Below, piece by piece: positions 1-11,471 of a stretch of DNA of 64,000 bases (its first letter is position 1; the number at the start of each line of letters is the position of its first letter). The translations under genes were made by a program, and so were the position numbers. The notes below the pieces were generated by a model that was given only the letters and a program-made list of their open reading frames with translations, ran no database searches and was not told the DNA's origin. The stretch is from Gnetum montanum (taxonomy: Eukaryota; Streptophyta; Gnetopsida; Gnetales; Gnetaceae): assembly GCA_015680685.1 (NCBI GenBank), contig MNCI01037516.1, positions 408,798 to 472,797 on the forward strand. The letters run 5' to 3'.

Positions 1-2259
1 AGATTTCAGCTTGATTGTAGGCATTCAACCCATCAAAGATAGGTTGCCATACTTCATCTCCTTCTTAGAGCTGCTGGAGTGCTTGGTTTATTTTAGCCCT
101 TATGACTTGAATCTATTTCTCATTCACTTCTTTTTGCAATCCCACTTGGTCCTTGTAATGATTCTTGACTTTTTCAAATTTAAGGGCCTCATTCTTCCAA
201 GCGGTGATTTCGATGGGTAATTTCTGTTGCAGGGTTCAAACCTCCTCCATGGACAGATTTTGATTCTCAGCAACCAACTTTCTTACGTCAACAATTACCC
301 TGGCTAGCTCTTCCTGCTATTGGTGAATAAAGTTTTTCATGTGCTCATTTTCAGCACCAACATTATGCAGGCGATGAACCTCTGTAGTCAACCTGACATT
401 CTCCTAGAGAACCTCTGTCAAGTCCTTATCTAAATGATATGTTTGAGCATTTTCCAAGGCCTTATCAAAGAACGCCGACTCTCACTCATCCTCAACTATC
501 TAAAGTTTAACTTGAAGCTGTTGAAAAGCTTCATCTTTGGTGAGCTCACGGTTGAGAAGAGCTGGATCGCAAGTTGGGTTCTTAACTGGGTGACTTTTGT
601 TGCCAAGCGTTGACAAGTGGCTTGAGCAGCTTCAAGTTGCCCTTCCAAAATGAGGCTCTCACCCCTTGCCGAAAGCAGCTCCGAATGGGTTGTAGTGATG
701 TTATCCAGAAGATCAAAGACATCCAGAAGCAGTTACCCGGTTCCTACCAGTCGGTCCAGCAGTTCTTCACGTTGTGCTCCATCAATCTTGCTATGTGAAG
801 TTTTGGTGGATGCCTATACATCTTGAAGCCCATGTACATCTAGTACAGGCACCATTGGTGTGTTGACAACTGTAGCAATTGTATTAGCAACCACTTTAGC
901 TGTAATCTCCTGTCCCTGGTGTTATATCACTAGGACTGTTGCCCCTTCACCATCCTCCAAGCGTATCGAGAAGGTAGCAACATTCCCTGAAATTTCAAGA
1001 AATCGCTATTGGGTTGATAATGTTACCTATCAGATACTAGGATCTGTTCTTGCTGGTACTTGTGTTCAGGCAGCGGAGAACATTGACCCTGCTTTTTCTA
1101 ACAAACTAACTAATCGAGCCACTTGCTCCAGGTGGCTCATTATAGCGCGATAAATCGAAGGGTCTTCCCCTCCACCAGTCCTGCTAGATTGCTCTTGTTG
1201 GTTGAAGAGCGATTGTTGGATTTCGCGGATGTGTTCTGCAATAGTTTGCAAACCCGACTTTGTTGTTTGTGCAGGTGGTGTAGGTGGTTGCTGCTCTTCC
1301 TCTATTTGTGTAGTGGCAGGAGTCCTATCTCTCATCATTAGATGCCATGAGGCAATCGGGGCATGTTGGAATGTATTATTGGTGTAGCATGCTATCCCTA
1401 CCCATTTGCACAATTTTTTGATTAGGTAGGGGAAGGGGAGAGCTCGCCTTCCATGTTTTCTTTTGGCAAACCTCTTTTCAATTTCCAAGAATATCAACTG
1501 TTGAAGACTCATTGAAAATTTTCCACTCAAGGTAGCATAGGCACGAGTGGAGAAGGCCATGATTTTATTGGGTCTTACCATTGGGTTTAGACAGTAAGAT
1601 GCGATCTTTGAATACACCCTCTCTACAGTGGTTAGGGTGCTAAACTCCTTGCGATCTATCCCATAGCATTGCTTGATCCACTTCCCTTTTACCTTAGGGT
1701 CTACTTATTTTGGGATCTCTGCCACATCTGCTCCAGTCTTTGGAAACCCCAGACCTTATGCTATTGCCTTTGCAGAGTAAGAGACATAAATGTCCTTAAT
1801 TCTTACTTTGGACCCCGGTTGCCGATTTATCCAGAAGAGATAGGTTTCTTCTATGTACCATTCACCACTGGTTGTGATGATCAGCCACATAAGAGAATTT
1901 TGCAATTAAAGTCTCACATCTTCTGGTGCATTTTCAAGAAATGGTCCAAAGTTTAGCTCTTGTAGGACCATTCGTTACACTCATGGCTTGATAGCATCAA
2001 GACAGGCTTGGGTTAGGGTGACATCAACCCGTGGTGCTATCCCCGGAGTTTCATCTCCTTGCAATTGCTCACTGAGCATCTCCTCTTCGAGAATTTGATG
2101 GACAGATTCCATATTAGGTCCTTCGTAGAGGGGGCCAGTTGCATGAGAGCCCTCCACGTGCTCTGGTTGCTACACACCTCAACCCCTTTCCATTTGTGGA
2201 TGCTTGTCCCTAGGTTGGGATGGTCCTTTGCCCCTTGGATGCCTTGGTTTCAGTGCCAT
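1..2259 (-). pseudogene. Element A post-integrase ORF (env position), plant-transposon-protein-like domain plus coiled coil
   Basis: From an ATG at 2259 one minus-strand frame can be followed, with several in-frame stops, to about 1066; the stretch 1617-1066 is fully open (183 codons). Its first part has the look of the 'putative plant transposon protein' domain (Pfam PF20167 type) found in Athila-like elements, including a segment with the pattern RAYATLSGK ... FPYLIKKLCKWVGI. A Glu/Gln/Pro-rich linker follows (about 1310-1250). After a frame change the product continues to the window edge as a heptad-rich, probably coiled-coil region (about 800-1). No membrane segment or signal peptide is evident, so an envelope role is not supported. 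The family is inferred from pattern memory and was not searched. Confidence 0.6.
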
Positions 2260-4250
2260 TTGCAATCAAACATAACCACCCATTAGACTATGCATAAGTA
2301 GCTCAAAATGGTCCTTATACACCTCCATTCAACTAAGTTATGTTGTTGGCACAGACATTAAATCCCCCAGAGTGTTAATTCATGGGTTAGAGCCAAAAAC
2401 AACAAGGGTTGAGTGGAGTTTAAATGGTTGTTTTTGTTTCTTCCCTTAGAGGTGCAAAGTCTTAATTCACTAATTAATTAATTAATTACACATAGGCTTC
2501 ACCCCCCCATGACTGAGAGCATACCTCTGAGTGCTTAAGAGGGCAAGGATCAGTTGATGCAGACGTGTGATGGAATGTAGGTGCTTGGGAAGAAGTTAGG
2601 TAGAAAAAATGGCAAAATATCCCCCTAATTTGTTTACAAAATGATGAAAATATAAAATGCAACAGCTGCATATATAGGGGTTGGGCGCTGCATTGATGAG
2701 GCCGCGTATACGGAGGGGGCTGCATATACATGGCCGCGTATACGCAAGGGGTCGCACCCCTTGACCACCGTTGACCAGCCCATAAAAAGCCCGTAAAGAT
2801 GAATTTAAATGCCAAATTGAGACGGTTGAAGAGCGTGAGAGACTTGGAACATGGCTAAGGACAAGAGGAAGGAGAGTTGAGCTAGACAAAGAGTCAAGGG
2901 TAGGAAAATGTGGTGAGAGAGAACTCCGTAGAGTGGAAATCGAGCAATGGGACCACTAAAACAATCAACCACAGAATCAAAAGGATGGGAGACTAACAAG
3001 CAGGACCAGGAATATGTAAGTGGGTCCTCCCCATAGTAGGCGATAGCCTTAATAGCCCTTGCATATCCTCAACACTGGAGTTCATGGACCCCAGGGTCAA
3101 GAAATGGAGCTTGCAAGTTAATACTTTGACCCAAGAGATCTTGCCAAGGCATTAGAAGCACATGGAAATCACGACAAATTTTTGAAACATAAGATGGGCA
3201 ATGAGGTGAGTTCAGGAGAGAAACAGGTGAGAGAGGGATGAGAGGAGTGGAATTCCAATCGTTGGTAACGTGAAACCTCATGTGAAGTTGTGGTTAAGTG
3301 ACCCAATAGGACCGTTACTGAGTTCAGACCCAAAACCATCCACATATAGTGACCTCGTAGCAACAGGCGAAGCCCCATCCGTCCACCAAGGATCAAAGTA
3401 CACCCATAGGAAACCACCACTCCAATAAGCGTGAGAGGAAGGAAGTGAAATGAGACTAAGTTAGAGGGGATGGAGTGAGTCCCATAACTCATTTTGGTAG
3501 CCCATGAGAGGCGGTCAAAGGGGTGTGCTTTGAATTCTCACATAGTTATGATTTTATTTTGTTTATTTTCTTGTTATTTTGTGGGAACCACACCATGCAA
3601 AGACCCATGCTTGTTTGCATGCATTTGANCAAAATAAAAAGAAAATAAACAAAATAAAATCATAACTATGTGAGAATTCAAAGCACACCCCTTTGACCGC
3701 CTCTCATGGGCTACCAAAATGAGTTATGGGACTCACTCCATCCCCTCTAACTTAGTCTCATTTCACTTCCTTCCTCTCACGCTTATTGGAGTGGTGGTTT
3801 CCTATGGGTGTACTTTGATCCTTGGTGGACGGATGGGGCTTCGCCTGTTGCTACGAGGTCACTATATGTNAGGAGTGAGACAAACTAGGTGGACTATTTC
3901 ACGCAACCCATCGTAACGAAAACCATTCGCGCTAGACACCTGACGAAAATACGATAACTTATTAGCAAACAATTGAAAATTAAACACACACATATGCATA
4001 GATAAACAACAAAGAAAATGGAAAAATAATTTAAAAAAGGAGGAATTAGGAAGAATTTGCAAACATATGAACGATGTTGAAGAACAAAAAAAATGTAAAA
4101 CAAAAAATTCCAAAAAGAGTGAGGCGCATAGTGGAATGGATTAGCATGGAAGACGGTCTCCCCCACGACTGGGTGGAAAGGAGGAGATGTGAAAGATGGA
4201 GCGAGGTTGTCCTGGTGATGATGAGGTGGTAGCATTGGTTAGGTGGAGTT
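2260..4250 (-). other. Element A non-coding region between integrase and the post-IN ORF
   Basis: About 2 kb without a coding frame I can recognise. It holds blocks shared with the tails of elements C, B and F. A purine-rich box (GTCGTGGGGGAGAC on the minus strand, 4156-4169) lies just after integrase. A GGAGGACCCACTT box (about 3020-3032) matches GGAAGGACCCACTT in C near 13200 and in B near 59080. At 2660-2770 there are GCGTATAC and GCATATAC repeats resembling motifs in the LTR of this family. A (TTAA) microsatellite is at 2468-2487. The 240-bp inverted copy at 3630-3869 is described separately. Confidence 0.6.
3342..3869. repeat. 240-bp inverted repeat bounded by single Ns, probable assembly artefact
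   Basis: Bases 3630-3869 are an almost exact reverse complement of 3342-3581, with a 48-base spacer (3582-3629). The right copy is delimited precisely by single N characters at 3629 and 3870. A biological hairpin would not be expected to end exactly at two Ns, so I read this as a short contig placed backwards between its neighbours. The open frame beginning at 3719 (plus) is simply the mirror of that on the minus strand at 3492. Confidence 0.85.
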
Positions 4251-4254
4251 GACG

Positions 4255-5380
4255 GAAAGGTTTCAATTATTGCCGGGTGACCAACTGTGTCCATGTGGGG
4301 TCCTCAGGTTTGTGGATAAGCAAGGCCCCAGATGGGAATGTTTCAGAGACAATGTATGGTCCCTCCCACAGTGTTTGAAACTTGGTCGGTTGTGATACAT
4401 GTGTGGGGTTCCAATACAACACCTTGTCTCCATGTCTAAATGTGACCTTCCAAATCCTAAGATCATGTCATTTTTTATTGTAGGCTTTATGGATCTCAGT
4501 TGAAGACAGGGCCACTAATCGATTCTCATCTAGCACACTTAAGTTGATAAGTCGTTCACATTGTGCTAGAGGTAGGTCAAGGCCTAAGTCACTAGTCGTG
4601 GAGAGTGTCTGGAGTTTTTCCTGGATTAGAAGTTTTGGTAGCTTACCACACATTAACTCATAGGGAGAGTACCCTATAGGAAGTTTCCAAGTGGAGCAAT
4701 AGGCCTAGAGGGCATTGTTAAGTTTGGTGCTCCAATCCCTCCTATATTTGCTGATGGTTCGGGTGAGGATCTTGGTGATCTCCATATTGGTGACTTCGAC
4801 CTGCTTGTTGGCTTGGGGGTGATAGGGTGTTGTAAATTTATGGGTGACCCCTAAGTGTTGCATGAGTTTTCAAAAAGTGACACCCGTGAAATGAGTGACA
4901 TTATCTAAGATGAGTGCATGTGGCACTCTAAACCTATTGACGATTTGTTGTTGGACAAATCATGCGGCGGTGTTTGAAGAACAGTCGACAATGGCTACCG
5001 CCTCCACCTACTTTGTGTAGTAGTTCACAGCTATGATGATGTATGCCTTTTCATTAGATAGGGGTGTGATGTGCCCCATGAAGTCGATGCCCCAGATGTC
5101 GAAGGGCTCTAGTAGTTGGATCCACTGTTGAGGTCCCTTCAACCATGCAGGGGTGGACAAACCATTGTGCATCCCTAAAGATTGTGGGCCAGTAATATCC
5201 TACAAGCAGGATCTTAATGGTTGTGCGGTGTCCAGCATAGTGGCCCCCATAAGGACCCTTTTGAGCATCTTGGAGGATGCGTAGTGTATCGTCATCAGGG
5301 ACACACCATTGAACCAGGTCATCTGCGCACATCTTGTAAAGATGACCATTGATTTTCATGAAGCACTTGGCCTTATAGAG
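4255..5380 (-). pseudogene. Element A integrase
   Basis: On the minus strand an H2C2 zinc-binding segment (GGHYAGHRTTIKIL ... GYYWPTIFRDA, about 5250-5150) is followed by a frame change and an RNase-H-fold core. The three catalytic acids are visible: Asp in WGIDFMG (5083-5085), Asp in LDN (4903-4905) and Glu in QVEVTN (4795-4797). The segment TPIGYSPYEL lies near 4680, and a C-terminal SH3-like part with LWEGPYIV lies near 4370. It would insert the element cDNA into chromosomal DNA. Frameshifts and stops make it inactive. Length and order fit Ty3/gypsy integrase. Confidence 0.88.
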
Positions 5381-5439
5381 AAACTATTGTTTCTACCGAT
5401 GGTTCCACTCCTTTGGCAATTCTTGAGTGGTGAGGTAGG

Positions 5440-6120
5440 TGAGGATGTGGTTGAACTAAGGTGATTCCTTGGGCACCTATGAATCGACCGCACCCGTGAA
5501 GAGGAGTTCATTTAGAAATTTGTCGGAGAGGGGCTCCTCCTCTTTTGTGTCATCCCATTGCAACTGAGATAAGTGGTCAGAAACCACATTCTAGGTTCCC
5601 TTCCAGTCTACCATGGTGAGGACAAATTTTTGAATAATCACCAGCCACTAGATGATGCAGGGGCTCACTATTGGTTTGTTCATCAGGAACCAGATAGCAC
5701 TGTGATTTGTATGCATGAACACCTTGTATCCGAGCGCATAGTGTTAGAATTTTTCCAAGGCAAACACCACCACCATCAACTCCTTTTCGGTGGTGGTGTA
5801 GTTAAGTTGAGCACCCATAATGCTATGGCTTTCACAATGGATATAGTATGGGCATTTTTGACCATTACACTATGTAAGCATGACTCCAAAGGCATAATTG
5901 GAGACATCTGTCATGATGTGGAAGGGCTTGGATCAATCAGGTGCCCGTAGAATTGGAGTTTCTATGATTATCTATTTAAAAATTTGGAATGCAGATTCAC
6001 ATTCCTTGCTCCAGATGAACAGAGCATCTTTCTTTGTGAGTTCTACCAACAACTTGGCAATCTTAGAGAAATTTTCAATGAAATGCTAGTAGTAACCAGT
6101 GTGGCCAAGGAATGACCACA
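5440..6120 (-). pseudogene. Element A RNase H domain
   Basis: The minus-strand translation shows HIMTDVSNYAFGVML (catalytic Asp plus the usual alternating pattern), then LNYTTTEKELMVVVFALEKF and VFMHTNHSAIWFLMNKP, the classic Ty3/gypsy RNase H signature blocks in order. It degrades the RNA strand of the RNA/DNA hybrid during reverse transcription. It lies directly between RT and the integrase zinc-binding domain. Only one RNase H is present here, unlike element E. In-frame stops are present. Confidence 0.82.
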
Positions 6121-7230
6121 CATCTTTTACAATGCTTGGTTGTCAGGTGATTCCTTGGATGACCCTGATCTTTTCAGGATCCATGCTACTCTATGTCTAA
6201 GAGATACGATGCCCCAGCACAATGCCTTCTTGGACCATTAAATGGATTTTTTGCCAATTGAGCTGTAGATTAGTGTCTACACACCTTTTTAGAACTTGCT
6301 CAAGGTGGTCCAAGGCCTGCTCGAACATGGCCCCATAGGTAGAGAAGTCATCCATGAAGACCTCTACCCCATTGCTAATTTTTTGTTGGAAGATGCTGAG
6401 GACAAGGCATTGGAAAGTGGTAGGAACATTACATAGGCCAAAAGGCATCTTCTTGTATGCAAAAGTCCCCTATGGACTTGTGAAAGTTGTTTTGGCTTGG
6501 TCCTTTGGTGCAATTTGGATTTGGTTATAGCCACTATAACCATTCAAAAAGCTGTAATAATGGTGTGCTGTAATGGTGTCCAACACTTGGTCCAAAAATG
6601 GGAGTGGAAAGTGATCCTTAAAGGTAGCCATGTTGAGCAATCAGAAATCTATATAGACCATCCATTTTCCACCCTTCTTTGACACAATAATGAGTGGGCT
6701 GATCCATTCGCTATCAGCAACAGAGTAGATGAACCCTACTTTGAGCAATTGTTCGATTTCATCTTTGACAACTTGCTTCAATTTGGGATTCAACCACCTT
6801 TGTGCTTGATGTCATGGCTTCATGGAAGGGTCAATATAGATCTGATGTTGGCAGACCTTGGGATCAACTTCGGTTAACTCAAGATATGACCATGCAAACG
6901 TAGCATCCCATTTTTTCACCACCTTCAGCAACTTTTTCTTTTGTTTCAGAGCAAGGGTGGCATTAATAATTACCGGCTTCCCATTTTTCAAAAATGCATA
7001 TTCTAACTGGGCTAGTAAGGACTTGAGCTCCAGAGACTCTTGTTTGAAGCTTTTAGGGATTTTTAGCTTTCCCCAATCATCATGGTCATCAATAGTGGAG
7101 ACTTGTTGATGAACCTCTTTCATTTCATCCATGCTTTTTACATAGGTTCGTACAAGCCCCTTAGATGGTTCCATGCATAATGCACTGCTAGCAAGATTAG
7201 CTATCAACCATTGGGTGCCCTTTTGATTGG
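6120..7230 (-). pseudogene. Element A reverse transcriptase
   Basis: The minus-strand frame 7207-6812 (131 codons open) carries the pre-RT block LELKSLLAQLEYAFL ... ATFAWSYLELTEVDP typical of Athila-type polyproteins. Further on come GFIYSVADSEWISPLIIVSKKGG, MPFGLCNVPTTFQ and the catalytic EVFMDDFS (FMDD at 6347-6358) followed by QEGIVLGHRIS. The FMDD aspartates are intact. Frameshifts separate the blocks, notably between about 6450 and 6800. The order PR-RT-RH-IN identifies Ty3/gypsy (Metaviridae) rather than Copia. Confidence 0.9.
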
Positions 7231-7321
7231 TGGTTGCTACGTACAGGCACTATTGAACTGGCGATTCTTCAGTACACCAACTACATGCTTGAACGGATGT
7301 CTGATTAGAGGACCATAACTG

Positions 7322-7744
7322 CTACACATAGTTGCACACTGAGTCATTATACGTGATGCATGAAACATGCTTCTTCTCGATCTTTCCAAAAGGATTTTCC
7401 TTTGAAATTTCAAGGGAAAGATCCAGGAGTCCTAGTTGTGCATCCATCATGCTCAGCCAGGCTCTTCCCGTTATGATTGGGAAATTCCCCTTGCAATTCT
7501 CCACATGGATGACAAGGAAATTGGGAAGATAGGACCATCCATAAACAGTGGTCACAATATCCTCCATCATAATATCCTTCACTAATCCTAAGGGAATGGT
7601 GGTGGATTGGTCTGCCAGCTTGAACCAAATGTTGCTCTTCTTTAGCAGGGGCAGGTTCCAGTTCTTGTACATGTCATGTGAGATCAAATTGACTCCTGAC
7701 CCCGAGTCCAGAAGAGCTTTACATGGCCCATTCCCTGCCACCTA
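7322..7744 (-). pseudogene. Element A retroviral-type aspartic protease
   Basis: One open minus-strand frame of about 139 codons. The active-site loop reads ALLDSGSGVNLIS (DSG at 7700-7708), and the flap/core end reads NFLVIHVENCKGNFPIITGRAWLSMMDAQLG, equivalent to the usual ILGRPWL region. It would cleave the Gag-Pol polyprotein. Gag reads into it across a single stop (Gln codon changed to TAG). The same protein pattern recurs on the plus strand in B (15770-16120) and H (62930-63275), so it serves as a family marker. Confidence 0.9.
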
Positions 7745-8074
7745 AAGATAGATGAGGGGGCTTCTTGGATCAGTCAATTTTTGGGGAAGATGCCCTGCCT
7801 TTATCCAGTTGGTCACTACATGTGTGAGCATGACTGTTTGTACATTGGAGGATGTTTGGTTTGAAGGTTGCTCAGTTTGAAGTTTAGAGGCACCAGCCAC
7901 AGGTGGGTGTGAGGGTGTGCCTACATTATTAGGATGGAAGAAGGGACATTTTCGTGGCTTGGCTTTTGATCCACCTGGCTGAGGAGCCGGTTGTAGGTTG
8001 ATAGCCCTCGTAGCATTGCATTGCTATGGCTGTGGTGGGGTTTTCCCGTGCATAGGTGGAGCAGGTGGAAGCTA

Positions 8075-8322
8075 AGTGGGATGTTGCAGAGAAGGAGTGG
8101 TAGGAGAAGGTGATGGAGGATAGTAGAGATATGGGCTCTTCCCCTTGGGTGATGGAGATTGTGGTCGAAAATATTCTGGGGGGTGGTAATAATTTTTGAA
8201 TGTGGCATGACTAGAAGAGTCCCGTGGAGAGAATGGTTGCTAAACATAGTATCCANAAGAGCCCATATCTCTACTATCCTCCATCACCTTCTCCTACCAC
8301 TCCTTCTCTACAACATCCCACT
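8075..8322. repeat. 66-bp inverted copy next to assembly gap, probable artefact
   Basis: Bases 8257-8322 are the reverse complement of 8075-8140 with one mismatch. The copy starts right after a single N (8256) and ends at the N run. It repeats the pattern seen at 3629-3870 and points to the same assembly error. Confidence 0.85.
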
Positions 8323-8474
8323 NNNNNNNNNNNNNNNNNNNNNNNNNNNNNNNNNNNNNNNNNNNNNNNNNNNNNNNNNNNNNNNNNNNNNNNNNNNNNN
8401 NNNNNNNNNNNNNNNNNNNNNNNNNNNNNNNNNNNNNNNNNNNNNNNNNNNNNNNNNNNNNNNNNNNNNNNNNN
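8323..8474. other. Assembly gap (152 N)
   Basis: A run of N inside the Gag tail of element A. The true distance across the gap is unknown. Confidence 0.99.
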
Positions 8475-10580
8475 TTCATAAGGTTGCGGTGGTGCTCCAC
8501 TTGGATAATATCCTTGTTGTTGTTGGTGGAATTACCTTGGGTTACCTTGTGGGTAAGGTAACTTTCAGGGTGTTTGCCTCTTCGTCAAGCGAGGATTCAA
8601 TGCATACATCCTAGACTCTTGGAGATGTGACACCATGGGACAACACCCCTTAGGATGTTCGTATTGGCATATGCGACATTCATCATCCTTCTCAGTGTCA
8701 GAGTCTGCAACTGGTTTTGCTACAGCAACTTTGCCCTTATCCTTATGTTGGGCACATTTAGCTTCCTTCTTCCTTCGCTAATCACGAGCATTACCTTGTT
8801 CTTTGGACTGTTCTGCAATTTTCATCACACTTTGGAATTTTTTGTCCAAAGAGTCCCACATATTATCAACCTTTGCCAATATTTCAAATGCAAAGTTTTG
8901 TAAGGGCAAGGTTTTTCAGTTCACCATTGCTTCCAGTGGTGATTCTTCCTCATCTTCTAGTCCCTTTTTCTGATGGAGGGATCCCGATTAAATTCCTCTA
9001 CACTCTCCTTATTTTTGAGTTCCCCCTCTTCTTTGGCCACTTGCTCAATGAGGCACTGTAGTTGATAGGCCCTCAATTCTGATAATCGTTCCTAGGCATA
9101 CACAACAAGGGTCTTTCTTGTTTCAAAGCGGAGCCCATAAATGATATGGCAAAGCTGTGTCTGCTGAGAGTAGCCATGACTAGGGCATTGATGTAATAAT
9201 GAATAGTACCTACTCATGGCTGCATCCAAGGGTTCATGATTCCCTTGCTTCCACCCTTGGATCTAATGTCTCAGATTTGCCACTCTGGAGTACGTTTGAT
9301 ACTTGTCATTGAAAATCTCAAGCATTGTACTCCATCTTTTGATTAATTCTGGTTCCAAAGACTGGTACCAGCTTTCTGCTTCCTTGATGAGTGTGCGAGG
9401 GAACAACTTAAGCTTCTGCCAATCATTGTCAATATTATGCAGGGTGCAAGCATCATGGAACGCCTATAGGTGGGTTTGCAGATTACAATTGTATCCTCCT
9501 TCAAATCTAGGGATATTGTTCATGTCAATGCATTTGATCCGACTATCTTTTAAGTGTCTGTTGGGTATCTAAACTACCTCGACGATATGGAGCATGCTCC
9601 AAGTAGCCAACAATGGCTCATTCGAGTCATATTCCTGCTGAGCACCATAATTTCTATGACGATTTCAGCTACCCCTTTTTTCATGACGGTGAGCCTCGAG
9701 TGATTGTTCATGTGTTTCCCCACATTGGTCCCTTCGATCTTGATGACCACCATCTCCTCGCTCCTTTCTACCATGGTTATGATCAGAATCTGAACTAGAT
9801 GAAGGTAGTGAGGAGCGAGAGGATAGAGAAGAGGGAGAGGGATTGCCACCACCCTGGTGTTGATCTCCTCCTTTTCTTTGGTGGCAGCCACGATCTTCCT
9901 GCCCATCCTTTCTTATGTTGTGACCTTTCCTATGTGACCCTCCATCCCCTTGGGGATCTCGGTCACTTGGTGGCTTATTCTGGATGATCGACTGAATGAC
10001 CTGCTGCCCCAGAGGAAGTTTGGTCGAATGGGAATCATGAAAGATAGGTTCCCCATCGTCCTGTAGCCCTTGCAAAAATAAGGGGTTACTGAACTATTTC
10101 CTCTTCATGTGTTCATATCATTCTGCCAGCTGTTGATCTCGTGCTCGTTGGGCCTCAATGGAACAATAGTCCCGGTAGTCATGGTCCTCCATGACGTACT
10201 CCATACCGTGGTCCTGGATGCCTAGTCTGGCAAGATTGTGGAACAACATTCCAGGAGTTGATCAGTCAGGTGGTAGTATGATGCTGCCTTCCATGTCCCA
10301 TCATCGTAGATGCTCATCCTAATGTAGGATGAATGTGAAGTCAGGGACATATTCATTGGGATGCTTATATACCACTCGACATTCTTGTGGCACTGATGGG
10401 TTGAATACATCTTGCATATGAGGAGAAGACATGTTGGATGTTAGATGATCCATTTACTTGGTGTACCTTACTTTTTACTTTAATCCGCCTAGCGTGCGTA
10501 AATGTTACTATCCTAGGTCCTTTCCAACAACGTGAATGATAATTTTGCTAAGGTTAAATGATGCATGTAAGACTATCAGT

Positions 10581-10597
10581 CCTGGGCAATGGTGTCA
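10581..10597 (-). other. Element A primer binding site, tRNA-Asp type
   Basis: On the minus strand the sequence TGACACCATTGCCCAGG follows the LTR end CTCATCA after one base. It differs from the complement of the plant tRNA-Asp 3' end (TGGCGCCGTTGCCGGGG) mostly by G-to-A changes. This PBS is typical of Athila-like elements. Confidence 0.75.
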
Positions 10598-10598
10598 A

Positions 10599-11471
10599 TG
10601 ATGAGCGACTAGGTACCCCTATGCCCAATCATGCGAATCACGAGCATTCACATGCGACTCGATCGAATTCTGTAGACTGTAAGAACTTAACATACACTAG
10701 ACCTCTAACTAGCAAAACCCTTTGTTAGAATGGTCATTGTCTTCTCAACCTCACTTGTGAGTATCTAATGGCGATGGTTAAGTGAGGTTGAGACAATTAA
10801 TTTTTATGGCTTTTTACTTTATCTTTTGGCATTTAATTAAGGTATGGTTATGAAATTTATAATTATCCTAATCTATATCTTAACTATGCCTAGCATAAGT
10901 ATCTGATCCTATCTTCCAGGCACATCCTGAGCATCCCCTAACCACTACTAGGTTACCAGACGTTAAGCATCACTGGGTTGCCAAGCGTTGGGTTTACGTT
11001 CGAGATGGCCGTACTTATGGTTTCTACAAACTATGAACGAGCGATAGTGATTAAAATAATAACAAGAGAAACTTAAGTAATTATCAAAGCATAAATATAT
11101 TAAGCTATTAAATGCATTAAATGACTAAGTCCAAATGCTGCAAGGAATGCTTGAAAAGCTCATCTTTATAGTGGTTGACTCCAATGGGCTCAGATACATC
11201 AGTGCTCAAATAAAGAGCCAAACACCTTTCTTACATCTACTGTGGGCACTTGGAAAATATTCTAACTCTCGTGGAAACAAACTGTAAGAGCTTTGCTACA
11301 ATTGATAAAAAGGTACTTAAGAGTGGTGGGAGACCACTTATTTATAGGTCAAAATAGGTGTCGCGTAAACTGGGCCACGTCGACACATGGAAAGATGTGT
11401 CGATGGAGTCGCGTATACAGGGTCCTGTATATGCAGCCTAGTAAACGCATTAACCTTTTGACACTTCATCA
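10599..11471 (-). repeat. Element A 5' LTR (873 bp)
   Basis: Minus-oriented LTR beginning TGATGAAGTG (at 11471) and ending CTCATCA (at 10599), with TG/CA termini. It is homologous along its length to the solo LTR at 16796-17698 (903 bp) and to the LTR at 14075-14945. U3 contains GTCGAC, GTCGATG and GCGTATAC motifs. A TATA box is at 11339-11346. Beyond 11471 lies integrase sequence of element C. Confidence 0.88.
11339..11346 (-). promoter_or_regulatory. TATA box in LTR of element A
   Basis: TATAAATA on the minus strand, in the same position as TTTAAATA (16932-16939) in the homologous solo LTR. It marks the U3/R promoter. Confidence 0.6.

Larger units (their letters stand above)
7745..10453 (-). 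pseudogene. Element A Gag
   Basis: The start codon is at 10453, 128 bases inside the PBS, beginning MDHLTSNMSS. The capsid-like retrotransposon Gag domain lies at about 9570-8980 with the expected NIDNDWQKLKLFPRTLIKEAESWY ... STMLEIFNDKYQTY pattern. A zinc knuckle of unusual spacing, CX2CX3HX4CP, follows at 8681-8638, then a Tyr/Pro/Gln-rich tail. An Arg/Asp/Ser-rich segment (10075-9665) lies upstream of the capsid domain. Stops and frameshifts occur throughout. The region includes the assembly gap (8323-8474) and the artefactual inverted copy. Confidence 0.85.
1..11471 (-). mobile_element. Element A: Athila-like Ty3/gypsy retrotransposon, 3' end outside window
   Basis: Read on the minus strand the order is 5' LTR (10599-11471), tRNA-Asp-type PBS, gag, protease, RT, RNase H, integrase, a long non-coding stretch and an ORF in the env position that runs off the left end. 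This order (PR-RT-RH-IN plus a post-IN ORF) together with the PBS is the Athila-like layout. The right border is sharp: just beyond 11471 the sequence becomes the plus-strand integrase of another element (C), so A inserted into C. The 3' LTR and the second TSD copy are outside the window, so the TSD (CTCCC would be the right copy) cannot be confirmed. All reading frames carry stops. Confidence 0.85.

Noticed and set aside
860-1153. Plus-strand open frame over element A's post-IN ORF
   Set aside because: Shadow of the minus-strand coding region; no domain and composition mirrors the other strand.
3342-3869. MITE or foldback transposon
   Set aside because: Inverted arms end exactly at N characters and lack a TSD; an assembly artefact explains this better.
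3719-3916. Plus-strand frame identical in protein to a minus-strand frame at 3169-3492
   Set aside because: Created by the artefactual inverted copy; not a second gene.
5573-5950. 125-codon plus-strand frame (HHHH-rich)
   Set aside because: Lies opposite element A's RNase H, whose motifs are clear on the minus strand; the His run is an antisense of Val/Met codons.
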